64,000 nucleotides of DNA from Plutella xylostella (lineage: Eukaryota; Arthropoda; Insecta; Lepidoptera; Plutellidae), in contig NC_063995.1 in assembly GCF_932276165.1 (NCBI RefSeq), positions 12,090,001-12,154,000 on the forward strand, written 5' to 3'. The notes beneath the pieces are model-generated. The model did no database searches. It was not told the origin of the DNA and saw nothing but the letters and a program-made list of their open reading frames with translations. Positions 1 to 12,300 of the stretch are shown one piece after another. The translations under genes and the position numbers were made by a program. Every line of letters begins with the position of its first letter. The stretch's first letter is position 1.

Positions 1-138
1 AACTGAGGTGAGTGCATGACTTAGACTATGGCCAATGCGGTAGACCAGTTCTCGAGTGGAGACCACGACCAAAAAGCGCAGCTTTTGGTCTGCTGGAATG
101 AAGCCCTAAAATAAGTACTTGGTAGTGGCTGGCGAACT

Positions 139-449
139 ATGGAAAGAGCTATGCTTGGAGTCTCTCTGAAAGATTGCATCCGGAACGAAGTAATCCGACA
201 GAGAACTAGTCACCGACATAGCTCACCGAGTTAGTAAGCTTAAGTGGCAGTGGGCTGGTCACATCTGTCCGAACCGATGACCGATGGGGTAAACGTGTTC
301 TGGAGTGGTGGCCGCGACTAGGCAAACGTGGTGTGGGACGCCCTCCGGCTAGATGGGGTGACGACTTGCGAAAGGTGGCTGGTTATGATTGGATGCGGAA
401 AGCTAAAGATCGCATCCAGTGGCGTGATGATGAGGAATGTCGAGAGTAG
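139..449 (+). pseudogene. non-LTR retrotransposon (RTE-like) reverse transcriptase, C-terminal remnant
   Basis: The plus strand encodes the recognisable tail of an RTE-type non-LTR polymerase in several frames. The pieces are MERAMLGVSLKD, then KLKWQWAGHIC, then GVGRPPARWGDDLRKVAGYD and WMRKAKDRIQWRDDEE. Frame changes near 205-290 mean it cannot be translated as one piece. The AT-rich 3' tail (about 500-530) fits the end of such an element. Only the extreme C-terminus is present, so this is a 5'-truncated dead copy at the window edge. The family assignment comes from remembered motifs; the clade could be a relative of RTE. Confidence 0.7.
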
Positions 450-520
450 TGTCAAGAGTGTTGTGACCTGCATTCGACTACATATTTATTTATTATGTAA
501 TATGCATTGCTTAAAATAAA

Positions 521-3342
521 AATAAACTATACCTATACTTAAGTAGTCTGTACTCACGTGATTCCGCATATTGGTCCACTGTCGTGTGGGTACACTCACT
601 CGCGGTGACGTCACAAGACACAACTTTCCCGCTCTCAGTCTCGGCACTGTCTAGTCCCCCGCGAGCCCCCCACTGCAGAGTTCTCAGTGAGTGGCTGCGG
701 TGGCGGGGCGGCTCCAGCTGATCATGTCAACTCGACACTTATGCCAACAGGGTTGTTCACAATTTCCAAAAGTACCTACCTACCTACTTTCAGTATAAAC
801 AAAAGTAGTTTGAAATGAGCATTCACGTGAAGTCCTGCAGGGCACGCCGTGATGCTCATTGAAAAGGATTATGTCGAGCTAACAGTTGTGGAAATAGGTA
901 GTAAAGTAGCTATAATATTACTAATTATTGTAGTTATACTTAAAATATTTTAAGATGATAGTTAATTCGAGAATCTTCGCAAGAGTTATGTATTAAGTAT
1001 CTCTAATAATCTCTATCTATTGTGGTGGTAAGGCAGTTAACTATAAGTAAGTACTTTTCAAATAAAATTAAGTATTTAGGACATAAAAGCCATTCAAATC
1101 CATAACCACACAAATGCACTAGCTAAGCTATATACGTATGTAGCTAAATAGGTATTAGGAGATAAGTACTCAATTTGTGTAAGTATAACTATTCTATTCT
1201 ATTCTCTGTGGGGGTGTAAGTACCTGCACCTAGCTCTCTCGAGTGGAACCTTTGTGCATATCCCCAAGGTCTAAACTGCCTTTAGGCGTTTGGACCGTTT
1301 CCCACCACGCTGGTCCAATGCGGGTTGGTGAGTTTACATATCTAGATTAATCTATCTACATCAATTGATGTGCTAAATCTAGATATGCAGGTTTTACGAT
1401 GTTTTCCTTCACCGTAAGAGCGATGGTATACATTGTACATAAATTTAAAGAACTCATTGGAACCCGCATCTCTTGATTGAGAAGCGGGCGCTCACACGAC
1501 TGAGCTACCACCGCTCCTAAGTATAACTAGTTTTATATTATTAGCCGTGGTAGATAAATGCTCTGTATAACTTTCCCTGCAAGGTCGCTCGCGCCACGCT
1601 CCATCGTCCCACTCTATGCTAATAACATCAGGTTTTCTCCCGCACATTGATCGTATCATACACTGTCACAGCCAGTGATTGCATAGAGATAAGGCATGTA
1701 GCTATGTCTTAATGAGGAGGGTTTCACTTTCTATACATGCAGGCTGTATGTAAGATTGATATAGGTAATATGTATAGAGACGAAAGTGGATTAGATACAC
1801 GGACTCTACCTTCCTTGTAACTCACTTATTTATTTCATAAACAATTGGTTCTTTAGTCAGTAGTGCATCAACTACTTAATTGCCTGCATAATTTTAATAC
1901 TAGTGTAACTATGAATCTATATTAATTAGTCTTTCACACAAGTAAGTTTAGAAGGGCCAGTGAGTTTTGAAAAATATGCGTTGCAAGTTTGCAGGAAAAA
2001 AATATTATATGTACTTAAGTATTTCAGAATCGGATTTCCAACTTTATCATTAAATATTTAAGCAAATTTTTTCATGTGGTTTACTAAAATGAAACAAACA
2101 TGTATTCAAGTAACCAAAACATTTTATAAACATTCAATAATACTCTCAACTACTTAACAACTAAGTCCTTACACTAATACTACTCTATAATATTGTAAGT
2201 AGGTATTCGGTATTTTGTGAATAATATTCTGTACCATACAATACAGCACTTATCTAATGGTAATTCGTAACTTTTTCGAAACAAATATAACAATAAATAG
2301 AGAATTAAGTATATACTTAAAATTAAATGATATAATGAATAGAATGTAGCGCATTTACAATGAATATTTATATAGATTTTAATTTTTACAGTTTCATAAT
2401 TTCTACTAGTTCCTACACCTACTAGTACATGATAATATGATATTGATGCAATTAAGAAATCTCAGCATGTTAATAAATAAAATCATTGGGTACTTAACTC
2501 TATTCTTAATTATCTAAGTTACAATTATTATTAATAATTTTGATTGTGTTCATTCGAATTACGTGTAGGTATGTATAAATCAGGGAAGACAAACTTTAAG
2601 ATATTATCATCGGTAGAATTAAGAAATTATACGAAATGTTGTAGGTAATTTAAGGCACTCATTCTCTACAAAAGTTGGTAGGTACATTGATATAGTCTGG
2701 TGCAAAGAAAACTGACCCCTCTCTGTGTGACAATGGTACCTGAAAGGTAAAATTTCTTTACCCAGACTGCACCGCCTATTTCGATAGATATTAAGGATTA
2801 GTTTATTACTTATATACTGCGGATTGAACGTCCATGATCTCTATCACGCATTGTAATCACTTCACTTCAATGTCCATTTTTGTTTCTAATTTCTAGACAA
2901 TAACATGTTCTTTGGTCCGACACGGTACTTACCTAATGTAATGAATTACTTTACATATTTCGTTGTATTGTTGGAATAATGTACCGACTATAATATTGTT
3001 TGAAGTAATTTGAGATTGCATGTCACTTTATTTATATTGTCCTATAACTTTTGTACCATATTATAGTATTGATTGTAAAGCATGCGCCGGCAGATGAGTG
3101 TGGGATCAATGTGCGCCGGCGGCGGCGTCCCGCGGGCTGCGCGCCGCCGCGCCGGGCAGGGGGGCGTCCCACGCCCGCCAGTGTCTCACCTCACCTCCTC
3201 CAACATTGTATTTAGCACGGGAGGCGTCTGTACACCAAGTAGTGTCGAGTGTGCCCCCAGTGTTCAGTGTGTTGCTGTGGATGTCTGTAGTGGGGGCGGC
3301 AGTGTCCCCCGCGCCCCCCGCGCCCCCCGCGGCCCCGGGCGG
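521..3342. other. 3' flank of the cadherin gene; no gene seen
   Basis: This is AT-rich sequence downstream of the minus-strand cadherin stop codon. Apart from the SINE at 1189-1516 I see no open frame of note. TTTATT at 3028-3033 reads AATAAA on the minus strand, about 310 bp past the stop, and is a plausible poly(A) signal for the cadherin. A weak inverted repeat ('tagtctggtgcaaagaaaa' and its partner) lies at about 2695-2795. Confidence 0.5.
1189..1516 (-). repeat. tRNA-derived SINE, near full length
   Basis: Read on the minus strand from 1516, the copy begins GAGCGGTGGTAGCTCAGTCG, containing an A box (TAGCTCAGTCG). About 40 bp on is a degenerate B box (GCGGGTTCCAATG), which is the internal RNA polymerase III promoter of a tRNA-like head. 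The body ends in a short tandem tail of AGAAT units at 1189-1205. A second, 5'-truncated copy in the opposite orientation lies at 9153-9247, and a fragment of the body lies at about 45199-45260. The copies share the 'ggtgaaggaaaacatcg' and 'aagtacttacaccc' blocks, which supports one family. Confidence 0.8.
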
Positions 3343-6300
3343 TCAGAAGTACACGGTGAGGTTCATGTGCTCCTGCAGCGCGGGGTTGGTGGCGTCCAGC
3401 ACGTCTGTGGGCGGGCTCACCTGTGACATACCAGGAGTTGGTGACGGCTAGTGACGAGATCTCTCGATTATGATGAGGTAAGTTTTAGATTAGTTCAGAT
3501 TTATAAGTGACATTGTAGTTTACTGGGCTCAGGCAATATGCAAAGAAATTCAATTTTGAATATTAATTATATTAAATAAGTGATCGTCTATTATTATAAG
3601 GTATGTAAAGCTAAAAGTGAAACCCAAAAAGGTGTGTAATGTTAGTCAAGCAAAAGAAAGAAAAGTGTAGGAAGTAAGTAGGTAAGTAGGTATAATTTGT
3701 TAATATAAGATTAAAACGTTGTAAGTAAATGGAGCAATCAAAATGCAGCGTGTATGTCTAGCAATTTCAACTCTACCGAGCTTACTATTGGCAACTAAAC
3801 TAGGAGAGTTTAGCAGACGCGGGTCAGTACAGGAAGCTGTCAGGCATCGAGGGATTACTGTAGAGGAGGATCAGGGGAGTGCGGGGCTCAGAGTACATCT
3901 ACAAACATAATATTAAATATATTACTACATACAGTAAGTATAAGCGAAATAAACTTAAGAAGATACAATAAGTAGATAGACAAGCTAAGGAAAAGTAAAT
4001 AAGAAAATCATATTTTGCTAAGCTTAAACCTAAATACAAATCAACCAACATGCCATAATATTTATGTATTAGTATCTATCTAAGCGTTATAGTAATGCAG
4101 TTACTTGAATAATAAATAAGGGACAACTCTGACGGTACCCCATCATTTTATCAGTCTACAAACATGTGATAAATCCGGCACGAATGACCGTTTTTTCATT
4201 ATATTTCGGGGTTGTTTGAGTCAGAGGTGTCCCCACGCAAGCGTCACTCTATCTCCGGGATGCAGTAGTCTAGCGGGCAGGGGTAGGGGCGGGGGCGCAC
4301 GGGGCGGGGCGGGGGCCTACGTACGTGGCGCATGGTGTCGTCCCAGCTGAGCTTCTTGACCCTGGCGGGGATGGTGGCGGCGGGCCAGGCCACGCCGCTG
4401 CGCCCGCCGCCCGGCGCCAGGTGGTCCGACATCAGCGCCACGTCCACAGCGGGGGGCGAGCCGGGGGGCGGGGCCGCGGCGGGGGGCGCGGGGGCCACGC
4501 GGCTCTTCGGGAAGCGCTGCGATTGGCGACCGTTCCCGCCGCCGGAGTCTGTCGAAAGATGCTGGTGTAATGTGGCGGAAGTCAGATGGTACGTCATTGT
4601 TTTAGTCACAATCATAACTACTTAGGTTTAGTCATAAAAATGTTAATAATTTCATTCTTATAAATAATATTATGTAGAGACAATTATAAGACTTATTATG
4701 AAAGATGGCAGTCCTTAAAACGGCTTAATTTTTTATTACAATACTGTAACTAAACTACTATAAGGATGTACCTACATTATTATAAACCGTGAAACATTTA
4801 TACGTAAGTACAACAAAAAATACAAATGTTAATATTGTATAGTGTAGCACATGGAACATTAAACGTGCATGTGTCACCGCGGTCGCCACGTCCCAGCGCA
4901 GTCCGTCTCAGCTCGCGGAGGGCGGCTTGATGCTTCAAGAGCAGCGCGGAGTGGCGCGCGCCCACCCACCACAGGGGTGACATGCCACCAGTAACATACA
5001 CATTATGTTTATATAATAATAATAAAGCCATGTTTCACAATGGCTGGTTAGTGGCTACCTGTTAGATAAAAAACATGCTGTCACTCTTTGTTATTATTTT
5101 TTAGACAGTGACAGCATGTATTTTATCCCACAGGTAGCGACTAACAAGACATTGTGAAACAAGCCCTAAGTCGTATTTAAGAATTTTACTCGAGAGAGAT
5201 TAGAACAGGTTACTTTATAACCGAACACTGGCGGCTGAATCTAAAGGTAAAGCCCAAAAAAACCTTCCACCTAAGTTGGTTGTATAAACTGTAGCTCCAC
5301 AACTAAACCAATAAAACATGAACTCACTGGCACTTCCATTCCCATTCCCCTTGTCCCCGACATCCCTCAGATTCAGACTACTGGTGGAGTTGGCGAGGAT
5401 GGTGCTGGCGCCGGCGGACACGCTGAGCAGCGAGCCGGAGGGCGCGGGGGGCGCGGGGGACGGGGGCGCGCGCGGGGACGGCGGGGGGCGCGGGGACGGG
5501 GGGGCCGCGGGGAACTTCTCGTGCTGCACGAAGCCGGGCGACGGCGACACCGCCTTGGTCGTGGACTTGCCGCGCCTGCTGTGGACGGAGATAATGTGGT
5601 TGTATGAATGAGGAAAAAAAAGTAAAAGCTAATTAAAGATGGCGCCTTAGGCGATGCCTAATTCCTAATTCCCCAGTTCTAATTGGTTGGTTCAGTCGCC
5701 ATTTTTTCTCCCAACAATGTAATTGGTTAGAACCAGAAAGGCACACTCGTTGGAGCTGCCAAAGTTTCACTTGGTTTTCTTCCAGATTAGTCATTCAACT
5801 ACTGTGTCGTGAAACTCACTTTTCAGACTTTCAAAGTTATGTATATTTTTCCTTAGACCTTATAGGTGCCCTATTTAGGCAACCCTGTCTCCCTAGACCT
5901 CACCTGCGGTACATGTAGAGCAGCAGCGCGAGCAGCAGCAGCGCCAGCGCGGCCAGCGCCGTGGCCAGCAGCGCCAGCAGCGAGGGCGCCGCCCGCCCCG
6001 CGCCGCGCCCCGCCGCCAGCAGCCGCGGGGCCACTTGCACCACCACCGGGACTGATGACTGTGGGGCATAAACATTACGTCAAACAAACTCTGTCTTAGT
6101 AGAAAGTCAGACATGATCGACATCTTTTGTACATAATTAACCAGCAGGGCGATCACGAAAAACCGAGCTAACGTATAGAATCGAATGCGAGTGCGACAAC
6201 TGTCAATTCGATAGGTAAAAAGTGTTCGAAAGTGCTGTCAAGTTGACACTAGTCGCACTCGCATTCAATTCTATATTTTTCGTGATCGCCCTGCAGAACT

Positions 6301-9300
6301 GGTCCACTTTTACTGCACCGCTGGTAACGGTCATGAGCTCTTTCCGCGTACAGGTGTAAGGACACGCGGGGTATGATGTAAGGAACACTACAGTTTGTGG
6401 CGCTTCACACAAGCAACTCAGATTTTGTGCCTGTGTATCCCCACCTAGCCATATTTTCCCTACTACGACCGACCTGTGTTCGATTATTGTAGCCGATAAT
6501 GATAGATGATGGAGGAACACTGTGGCCTACCTGTCGCGGCGGCGTGCCAGAGTCGGTGGCGGTGGCCAGCACGCGCACCTCGCTGCTGTTGAGCGCGCCG
6601 AGCGCCTCGCGCCGCAGGAACAGCTCGCCCATGTCGTTCATGTAGAATAACCTGACGAGAAACGCATAGGGTGTTTATAGCAGAGGCGAGATAGATAACT
6701 GTTTATTGTACACACAAAGGAATTTAAAACAGAAGGAAAGGAAAAGATATAAACAATTTGGAAAGGCATTTAAGTTTACGATGAGCGGCAATAATATCAC
6801 ACGCCATAAGTTTTGCTATGCAAATAGTAAAAATGACTGCTTTATTAAGATACGCCTATCTGAAAGCTTAGAACTTCTTGATACCTGCCTTTGTTCACTA
6901 CAAATACACACTCTCACATAGAATATAATTTTGGATATCATTTCAGCATAGATCCTTAATTATGAATTTCAGGACCTGATAATGATGATAGATCGAAGAA
7001 ACTGCACTAGTAAATACGTGTTTAATCTCACCCTGCATCCGGCCCGCGCAGACTGAGCGACACGTAGTCGTCCTTGTCTCCGTCGAACACGTCCACCTTG
7101 CCCACGGGCATGAGGCCGGCCCCCGCGCCCCCCGCGCCCCCCGCCTCGTCCCCCGCGTCCCCCGCGCTCCCCTCCACGCGGAACGAGTACTGCGGGTAGC
7201 GGAAGCGAGGCTCCCAGTCGTTCACGTTCAAAACGGTGATGTTTAAAGACGCTGTGTCGTTCTGTGGAGAGATGGAATTTGTCACTATCGTAAAATTGCT
7301 AATTTAGATGAAGTATAATAATGTAATTTAGTAGGAAGACTTTAATATACTTATTAAAAAAAAGAAAAGACTAATATATTAAAACACTAGTTTTTCAACA
7401 CTTTATTACAAATAAATTTGTCATACAAAAGAGTTCAACGCGCAAATTCTCGTAGCGGCTACGAGCCTACGGCGTAGCACTTTTCATCAATTAATTGAAA
7501 ACACAGGAGCTGGTCTGGCTGTGATCCCACCCTCATCGCCAGATGATATATATGAGGTAGGTAGCGATATAGCAATAAAACACAGTGTAAGTACTTGACA
7601 AGACGAAGGCCGATTTATTACTGACGATATGACGCTGACGTCTCGCGCTCGCAGGCGCGTTCATACACCACAGTTTGTTCCAAAAGATTAGCCAGTCAGA
7701 TTAACACTTGATTAGCATCAGTCGCTGACTGCCCGGGATTCTGCATAACCACATGAACACCATTATCCCCAGCCCATACTGACCGCTCGCCCGTCAGTGA
7801 GCATGACGTGGAAGGCGTAGTCGCGGCGCGCCTCGTAGTCCAGCCCCCGGCGCAGCAGCACGGCGCCGCGCGCGCTGATCGCGAACTGATCCAGGAACGA
7901 ACGTTCGGACACGTAGAACTGCAGCGCCGGGGACTGAAAGGAAGAAAGGAAATGAATTGATTGATCACACACACACAAAAAGCAATACACTACACACAAA
8001 ACATTGGCTACATAAGCCACATCCGGGCACACCAGCGAAGCCTAAAATCTCCATTAGCAGTCGCCGTAGCCGTATCGGCTTGAACAACATCATCACACAC
8101 AAAAAAATAACCGAAATGATACACACAAAAAACTGAGACAGGGTGAGGCCAGACAAGCGTAATTTTGTGAGTTGCGTATTCTGATGCGCGGGGCCGAAAG
8201 ATGCGGAAATCACTCGCTCCCCTCGTCCCCGCGCACAATATTTCTGCCGAAATACAAGACTCACAACTCACAAAATTACGCTCGTCTGGCTCACCCTAAG
8301 ACTGCAATTAGACGGGCGCGTCCTCGCTGCCGGCGGGGGGCGCGGGGGGCGGGGGTACTCACAGTGTCCCCAGTATCAGTGTGCAGTGTGAGCAGCGTGG
8401 CGCCGACGGGCGTGTCCTCGGGGACGGCGGCGCTGTACGCGGGCTGCAGGAAGCGCGGGGGGCGCGGGGGGCCGGCGGCGCGCGGGGGGCGGGAGATGGT
8501 CAGCGTCGCGAACGCGTAGCGGTCAGGGTTGTCCACTTGCGTTGCCTGGAATTGGTGACAAGAAATTTATTACAATCCTTAACCTACGTTCCAAGGATAC
8601 CTACGTTGAGGTGACTTTGAGGAATCACAATTATTTTCAGATACAAGAACATAAAAACCGTGGCACATAAATTTTCAATGGCTTTCTAGCTCTTAAGCCT
8701 CTTGCTGCTGTAGCTGGAATACCTTGAGCACGATGGTGACGGGGGCGTGCTGGGCCAGCAGCGGCGCGGCGGCGGCGGCGCGCCCGCTGTCCGCGTGCAG
8801 CCGCAGCAGCGCGCGCTGCTCCCCCGTGCTGCTGTAGCGGACGGGCGCGCGGATGCCCAGGTCCTGGTCCGACGCGGAGATCGGCCCAGGGGATATCTCC
8901 AACTCCGTGCCCTGGGAAGGGATGAATAGATAGGTAGATGTTTGGTATATTGGTTTGTGATGTGCAATCACTACTGTTTTTGCATGGAATTTAAGATTTT
9001 GGGAAAGATAGAGAGATATAACTATTCTGTTCAAGTAGACCAACAAGACAAAGATTACCACATCTTGGCCCAAGAACTTAGACATGACGCTTCAACTGGC
9101 TGAATTAATAAAAAGTTTGCAACGAAAAAAATGCAGCATGCAACCCACGTCAGGCAGTTTAGACCTTGGGGATATGCACAAAGGTTCCACTCAAGAGAGC
9201 CAGGTGCAAGTACTTACACCCGCACAGAGAATAGAACAGAATAGAACCTACCTCAACAGCATCATCAGGCAGCACGGCCGTGTAGTGGTCGTGCGTGAAG

Positions 9301-12300
9301 GCGGGGTTCTGGTCGTCGGCATCTGTCACCTCCACCTCGAGTGTGGTGTCGTTGTGTCTGGGCGGCTGCCCCTGGTCCTCGGCGCGCAGGGTCACGGTGA
9401 AGTTGCGCAGCGTCTCGTAGTCCAGCGGCTTGGCTAAAACGATTACTGAGTCCAGCTCGTTCGCGAACTTCACGTACTCCTGCGAAGAGATATAAGAATA
9501 TTTCTTAGAACTATAGTTATCCAAGAAGGTCATTGTAAGATCGATGAAAAGATTTCTACTGACAACTGCCATTTTTTGTGCTGTAATTTTGCGGTCGCTC
9601 CAGCTGAGTCAAGCGCACCGAAGCTCGCTTTCAACGCTTCGGCGCCATGTTTAGACAAACACTTATGTTATATTTGTGCAATAAAGTATTAAATAAATAA
9701 ATTGACGGAATGTGAAGTGGCGTCTTTTGGTAGCGGAGGCCAAGATCCACTTCGGGTCAACGAGCCATCAAGAGTGAGAGTGAGTGAGTGGGAATGTGTT
9801 GAATTTGATGGGTGCCAGTAAAAAGCAGTCTTCACGGCATTCGTATAGGCTTCAAAATTTGCCGCTTACACTCTACTTCAGCACATATTACTCCAGCTAT
9901 AGCTCCGTGTACTGACCTGGTAGGGCCCGGGCAGCACGGAGTAGTGCACGACGCTGTGCGGGCCGGGCTGGTCGTCGTCGCGCGCCGGCGCCGCCGCCAG
10001 CCGCGCGCCCACCGCCGTCAGCTCCGACACGCGCGCGCGGTACCCCCCCGCGCCGCCCCCCGCGCCCCCCGCGCCCCCCGCCCACTGCCACGCCGGCGCG
10101 TTGTCGTTCACGTCCCACACGCGCACCGACACCGGGATCACGAAGCTCTGGAATACAAATGGTAACGTGTTAGTTAATATCTATTCGAGTTAAATATGTA
10201 CAGAACCTTAATTCTTAGTATCATTAGTATCAACATAGTTACTATACTCCCAACGTTCTTGGTATCACGCAACCGAACCAGGCTAAGTTAGCTAGCTTAG
10301 TGGGCGCCTGTGCAAAGACGGACCGTGACATTGATGGCGGGATGGCCTTCACAAATTCTTGAAAGATTTGGCTGCAGTTGCGCAAATTCAATCTAAGAAT
10401 AGGAGAGTGATTTCAACCAGCCTTGAGTAGTCTAAAATAAAAAAGTGAAGTATCCTAACCGGGTCGGTGGTGCGTCGTCGGTCGCAGCGCACGTTCACGT
10501 ACACGCTGCTGGGCCCCAGCCGCTCCTCGCGGTCCAGCGCACGCGTCAGCGTCAGGTTCTTGCTGTGGGGGGCTAGCGCCACCGCCGCGTTCCGCTCCTG
10601 CAGGCGCAGGGTTATGTCGCCGTTCACGCTCGCGTCGCCGTTCACGCTAAGGGTGCCTGGGAAGTAGGTGTTGGTCAGTTGGTAGTAGTGGTCATTGCAT
10701 GATGAGGTTATAGTGGTAGTAAGGAACTGGGCATTTGATCGAGTATTTCGATTAAAGATTATATTAGACAACCAACTATAATTGTAATACAGTCAAAAAT
10801 ATGCTATGTGACCTATGTTGCGTTTATTTTTTTGGCACTGCGAGATAAATAAGTCCACTTTGTACGTGAAGTTAATACATATCCAAGGGTAGAAGGAAAC
10901 GCGTACTACCCCTCGCTAAGAGTAACGATTCTTAAAATTATAAAGACATGTTAGTTAATTTAAGTGTATGCTCACCGATGACGGCGCCGACGGGCGTGTC
11001 CTCCGCGATGTAGAAGCTCTCCACGGCGCCTCCGTTCATCAAGTAGCATCGACTGTCCAAAATCGCTGAGGACACAAACAGGAGGTCAACTACATGCGAC
11101 ATGCGACGTTTAGGTACTGTAGCAGAAAGACGAACTAGTGAGTGGTACCTCCGCGGCTCTCCTCGCCTCGAGCCGATATCAGTATCATCGGAGACTGCAC
11201 TCTCATTTTAAAAGAAGCGGTGCAAAGCAAAAGTAAAATAAAAATGAGAAAAGATTTGCTGTACTGATTTTGAACCATCAGGTGCTGACGGCGGTGCAGC
11301 GGTGACTGGCTCGGCCGCACCCCCTGCTCACATAGTTTCAATAGTCATTTGTAATATTTCAATTGTAATTTGTTATGGGTTTGTTCGCTTACGTCGTCAA
11401 TGAGCTTTGTATATCGGTATGTGAGTAGGGGTGTCCGCCCCGCGGCCGCTGGTCGAACCAGGGCGCGGGGTCACTCGAGGGCATTTCCTCCGGGGGGTGT
11501 AGCGGGGGGAGGGGGCAGGAAATGTTACACTTTCAACGGTTTAGTTCGGATTACAAATACTTTCGTGATTATGTTAGGATTGTTCGTATTGAGTGAGTAG
11601 CGTGGCCGAGCGTGTGATGCGCTAACGCTATCACGCCGTCGTCGCAGTATGAGACATGACAAGTACCAGGGGGCCATGCTGCAGCAGAGCCAGTGATCGC
11701 TAAACTGCAACTGCGGTGTGGCGGGCGGCCGAGCGTGCGCCGCAGACACTGCGCTGCCTCAGCACCACCAATATCATAATTACTCTATTCATTTGTTATC
11801 TAACTGCAGACTACTGTTATCCAATACTGATATACACACCTTCATCATTTACATTTGTTTGCTAGTTATTTATACTGGTATTCATTCAGCGCGTCATGCA
11901 TTGTGCTCACTATAAACTCCACGGTAAGCAAAGCAGCCCGTCCCGATGTTATATTTAATTTACTACCCAAAGATCTTCGAGGTTCGTAAAAATATACCCA
12001 TTCCAAGTTCCCACGCTTCAATATTTAGGAATGAACCAGCTTCAACCCACCGTGTCGAATATTTACATCGATACTTGATACTTTGATCGACTGAGTAACT
12101 CACTAATTTAATTTCGAACTATTAGTTACTCTACCATAGCGTGTGTTCAGTTCACATGCTGCACCTACCTGAGTTTCTTAACACGATAAAATCAAATTAG
12201 GAAAGTATTCCACAATCTGCTATGCATATCTACAATGAGCTAATAAACCAATAAACGACACGCATGTCTGTAAAAACAAGTGCATCTACATATGCATATG

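Noticed and set aside
8172..8519. Plus-strand 115-codon frame over cadherin exon 8
   Set aside because: Antisense shadow of the exon extended through a MITE; the minus-strand exon has correct splice sites and cadherin motifs.
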